Assembly: GCA_016208205.1 (NCBI GenBank)
Contig: JACQYP010000110.1
Span: forward strand, 1 to 14,931
Reading direction: 5' to 3'
Length of the DNA: 14,931 nucleotides
From: Candidatus Desantisiibacteriota bacterium
GTDB taxonomy: Bacteria; UBA9089; CG2-30-40-21
The notes under the pieces were generated by a model. The model did no database searches. It was not told the origin of the DNA and saw only the letters and a list, made by a program, of their open reading frames with translations. Made by a program: the position numbers and the translations under genes. Of the stretch, positions 12,733 to 14,931 are shown piece after piece. Every line of letters begins with the position of its first letter. Positions within the stretch are counted from its first letter, which is position 1.

Positions 12733-14931
12733 ATGATGAAAAAAATACTGTTTTTATCTATTCTTTTGTTTTTTCCTGCGTATCTTTATGCTGATGATCA
12801 TTCAAATTCATTTAACATCTCAGGCATAAAAATGTTTTCTTCTACCTATACTGATTTCAAAGGAAATGCTCCGGATAAAAGCAATGGGTTTAATCTAAAC
12901 CAGTCCACTAAGCTTCTTCTTGAGGGAAAAACAAAAGAAGGATTAAACGCTTATATGAGTTATGATGATACCAGAAAGATAAATCCATTGGAAATGTTGG
13001 TCAATTATCAAAAAGATATATTCTCTGTCTCACTTGGTCATATGAATATTGTCTTAAATGAAACAGAATTCTCAGGATATAATTGCAGAATGTTTGGGGT
13101 AAAGTCCGGAATAAAGACTGATAAGCTCAATACTCAGGTTTTTGCGGCAACAAATAGGGGTATCCCTAAAACCGCTACATATAAAGGCAATATTGGGCAT
13201 AGCTCGCAATCTATTTTTGAGGATGGATATGTGCCAAGAAAATATTACCTGCTTTTGCCAGAGCCGGAAGAAAAGATGAATGATGTTCTCCTTGATGACG
13301 GTATCCCGGAAAATGGTGGTGGATTTATAAGCTTAACCCTGAATACAGATTACACTATTCGCACACAATCCCTTGGCTCTATAACAATTCGTGTCCTTGT
13401 TCTTGCCATTCCGACAGAAACAGATGCTATTATTCAGGTAGCCTATGATCAAAGCGGCACCCTGACGATTAAGGGTCCTGATACGGCAGATGAAGAGATT
13501 CGCAGCTATTATAAACTGAACTATTCTGATCTTATTGATTGGACAGAGGTTATTACCTCCGGCAGCTTAACCCTTACCAGAAATATAGACTATCTGGTAA
13601 ATTATTCTGACGGCAGTGTGTATTTTGCTACAAAGACTAATTTCAATATCAATTATGATTATGCAGCCAAGACATATCGGCTTGATCCGCCGGTTCTGCC
13701 CGGGAGTGAAAGGGTTATGGTGAATGGCAGCCAAAACATAAGGGAGTTGGATTATACCATCAATTATGAGACCGGCGAGGTTCGTTTTTTTGATCAACAT
13801 ATGAGTGGAATATATGCAGACTCAGAGGTAAAGATTGAATATGAAACAGTAGCAGAAGGCAATCGTTACAGCCTTACCGGAATGAGGAACGAGTATAGCC
13901 TTAATAAAGGGATGGACATAGGTTGCACCTATCTCTTCAAGTCTGATGCTGCCCCTAAGGCAAATACTACTCAAGCCATGGCTCAGATGAGACAACAGAT
14001 ATTTGGGGTTGATACCAATATTCATCTTGGAGAGAGGTTGAAAATTACAGGTGAGCTGACACTAAGTAGAAAAGAGCCTGGAAATCATGGCAAGGTATGT
14101 CTGGATGATATGGAAAGGGATGACCTTCTTACTCGTTGGAAGGCATTGAGTTCCGGGGTAAATCTTTCGGCAGAGAAAAACCCTGAATATGTTCTGCACC
14201 CTGAAGGTGCAGACAATCATCAGGTATTACGCATTATGTCCGGGACAGGAACAAATACTATTGAACAAATATTTGCTACCCCCCTCGACCTTTCCCTTTA
14301 TTCAATCATTGATTACTGGATAAAACCACAAGGATCAATTGCAGTAACACTTTGCCTTTATTCAGCAAGTAATCATTATCTTAAGTATGATACCAGTCTG
14401 AATAAAAGAGAATACTCCTCTATCAAAAAGAATCTATCTCAAGATGCGGTTATCGTTGGAGAGCCTGACCTGAAGACGATTAACCGTATCCAGTTTATCT
14501 TTAATAATACCGGCTCTGAGACAGTTACCATGTATCTTGATGACCTGATGTCTAAGGAAGGATCTTTAATGGATGGATTGGCAAAAAAGGTTGAAGCTGC
14601 CTTCGAAAGTGAGCAGCTCAAGCTTAAAGCATGGGTTAAGGATGTTGATCAGGGGTTTAACCCTATTGGACTTTCTGATTTTGAGTCAATCAATGATACA
14701 AGGTCGTATCAGGCTGATGTACAACTTTCTTTGATACAATCAACCATGTTCTTGCTAAAATACGAAAATAATCTCAAATCCAGGTCTTCACTTGAGAAAC
14801 AGATTAAACAAGATATATCCTCTGCTGGAATAAGGTTTAAGCCGTCAGATATGTTCAATGCCAGCATTGATTACAAACAAGAGGATGAAAATGATAGTAA
14901 GGCTGTCCACCTGATAGATAATATCAACAAA
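12733..14931 (+). CDS. Second large outer-membrane protein, paralog of the gene at 2867-6238 (3' end outside window)
   Basis: The frame is open for 733 codons and runs off the right edge. GAGGT lies 5 bases before ATG 12733 and 8 before a second ATG at 12736, so either could be used. A signal peptide (MMKKILFLSILLFFPAYLYA) is cut near residue 20. The protein matches its paralog along its length: barrel-like N-terminal strands (LNETEFSGYNCRMFGV), DDGIPENGGGF at 188-198, TRNIDYLVNYSDGSVYF near 282-298, YRLDPPVLPGSERVMVNG and the DYTINYETG repeat near 337, then CLDDMERD near 456-463. A jelly-roll-like region ends in MYLDDLMS, followed by DVDQGFNPIGLSDFESINDTRSYQ. Here the DDMEG motif has Arg for Gly. 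By eye the two are clearly homologous but well diverged, so the duplication is not recent. The missing C-terminus should hold most of the barrel. Function is unknown; an outer-membrane or surface role is inferred. Confidence 0.85.
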   Translation, partial: MMKKILFLSILLFFPAYLYADDHSNSFNISGIKMFSSTYTDFKGNAPDKSNGFNLNQSTKLLLEGKTKEGLNAYMSYDDTRKINPLEMLVNYQKDIFSVSLGHMNIVLNETEFSGYNCRMFGVKSGIKTDKLNTQVFAATNRGIPKTATYKGNIGHSSQSIFEDGYVPRKYYLLLPEPEEKMNDVLLDDGIPENGGGFISLTLNTDYTIRTQSLGSITIRVLVLAIPTETDAIIQVAYDQSGTLTIKGPDTADEEIRSYYKLNYSDLIDWTEVITSGSLTLTRNIDYLVNYSDGSVYFATKTNFNINYDYAAKTYRLDPPVLPGSERVMVNGSQNIRELDYTINYETGEVRFFDQHMSGIYADSEVKIEYETVAEGNRYSLTGMRNEYSLNKGMDIGCTYLFKSDAAPKANTTQAMAQMRQQIFGVDTNIHLGERLKITGELTLSRKEPGNHGKVCLDDMERDDLLTRWKALSSGVNLSAEKNPEYVLHPEGADNHQVLRIMSGTGTNTIEQIFATPLDLSLYSIIDYWIKPQGSIAVTLCLYSASNHYLKYDTSLNKREYSSIKKNLSQDAVIVGEPDLKTINRIQFIFNNTGSETVTMYLDDLMSKEGSLMDGLAKKVEAAFESEQLKLKAWVKDVDQGFNPIGLSDFESINDTRSYQADVQLSLIQSTMFLLKYENNLKSRSSLEKQIKQDISSAGIRFKPSDMFNASIDYKQEDENDSKAVHLIDNINK

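Overview
The window looks like chromosomal DNA from a diderm (outer-membrane-bearing), moderately AT-rich bacterium whose intergenic regions are full of small repeats. Evidence for an outer membrane is direct: two secreted proteins have beta-barrel-like sequence, one of them ending in a terminal Phe, and a third secreted protein carries a lipobox. The housekeeping genes (short-form CysE, MutS with a GPNMAGKST P-loop, PolX with a PHP domain) resemble those of Firmicutes and many candidate phyla. An uncultured candidate phylum is my best guess, but the sequence alone does not fix the lineage.

Layout from left to right. (1) 1-2793, minus: 5' part of a large lipoprotein gene with a seven-motif beta-propeller followed by Ig-like repeats; its 3' end lies outside the window. 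(2) 2867-6238, minus: a 1123-residue outer-membrane protein directly upstream of the lipoprotein gene, probably co-transcribed with it. (3) 6239-6947: a 700-base intergenic region with palindromic dispersed repeats, a probable promoter for gene 2, and a 54-codon remnant resembling the C-terminus of a nucleotidyltransferase-type protein. (4) 6948-8681, minus: DNA polymerase X with a PHP exonuclease domain. (5) 8682-9016: divergent back-to-back promoters, a GTAG-headed hairpin repeat, and a MITE-like palindromic element of about 140 bp in the cysE leader. (6) 9017-9670, plus: serine O-acetyltransferase. (7) 9732-12386, minus: MutS. (8) 12387-12732: a cluster of REP-like hairpins, divergent promoters and a leader stem-loop. 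(9) 12733 to the right edge, plus: a second secreted protein, a clear paralog of gene 2, running off the window.

Functionally there are two blocks. The repair and cysteine genes (polX, mutS, cysE) sit in the centre and read in opposing directions, each apparently with its own promoter. The two paralogous outer-membrane genes flank them and point outward. The paralogs share the order signal peptide, barrel-like N-terminal strands, two NIDY/DY-type repeats, a DDM(E) motif and a jelly-roll-like domain. Their precise function is unknown; surface assembly, secretion or adhesion are the possibilities. The most unusual DNA-level signal is a family of hairpins starting with GTAG, the form known for REP elements mobilised by RAYT transposases. 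One 25-bp version is identical just upstream of the ribosome binding sites of polX and mutS, and the other versions have changed stem bases while keeping pairing. No RNA genes, CRISPR arrays or intact transposases were seen.
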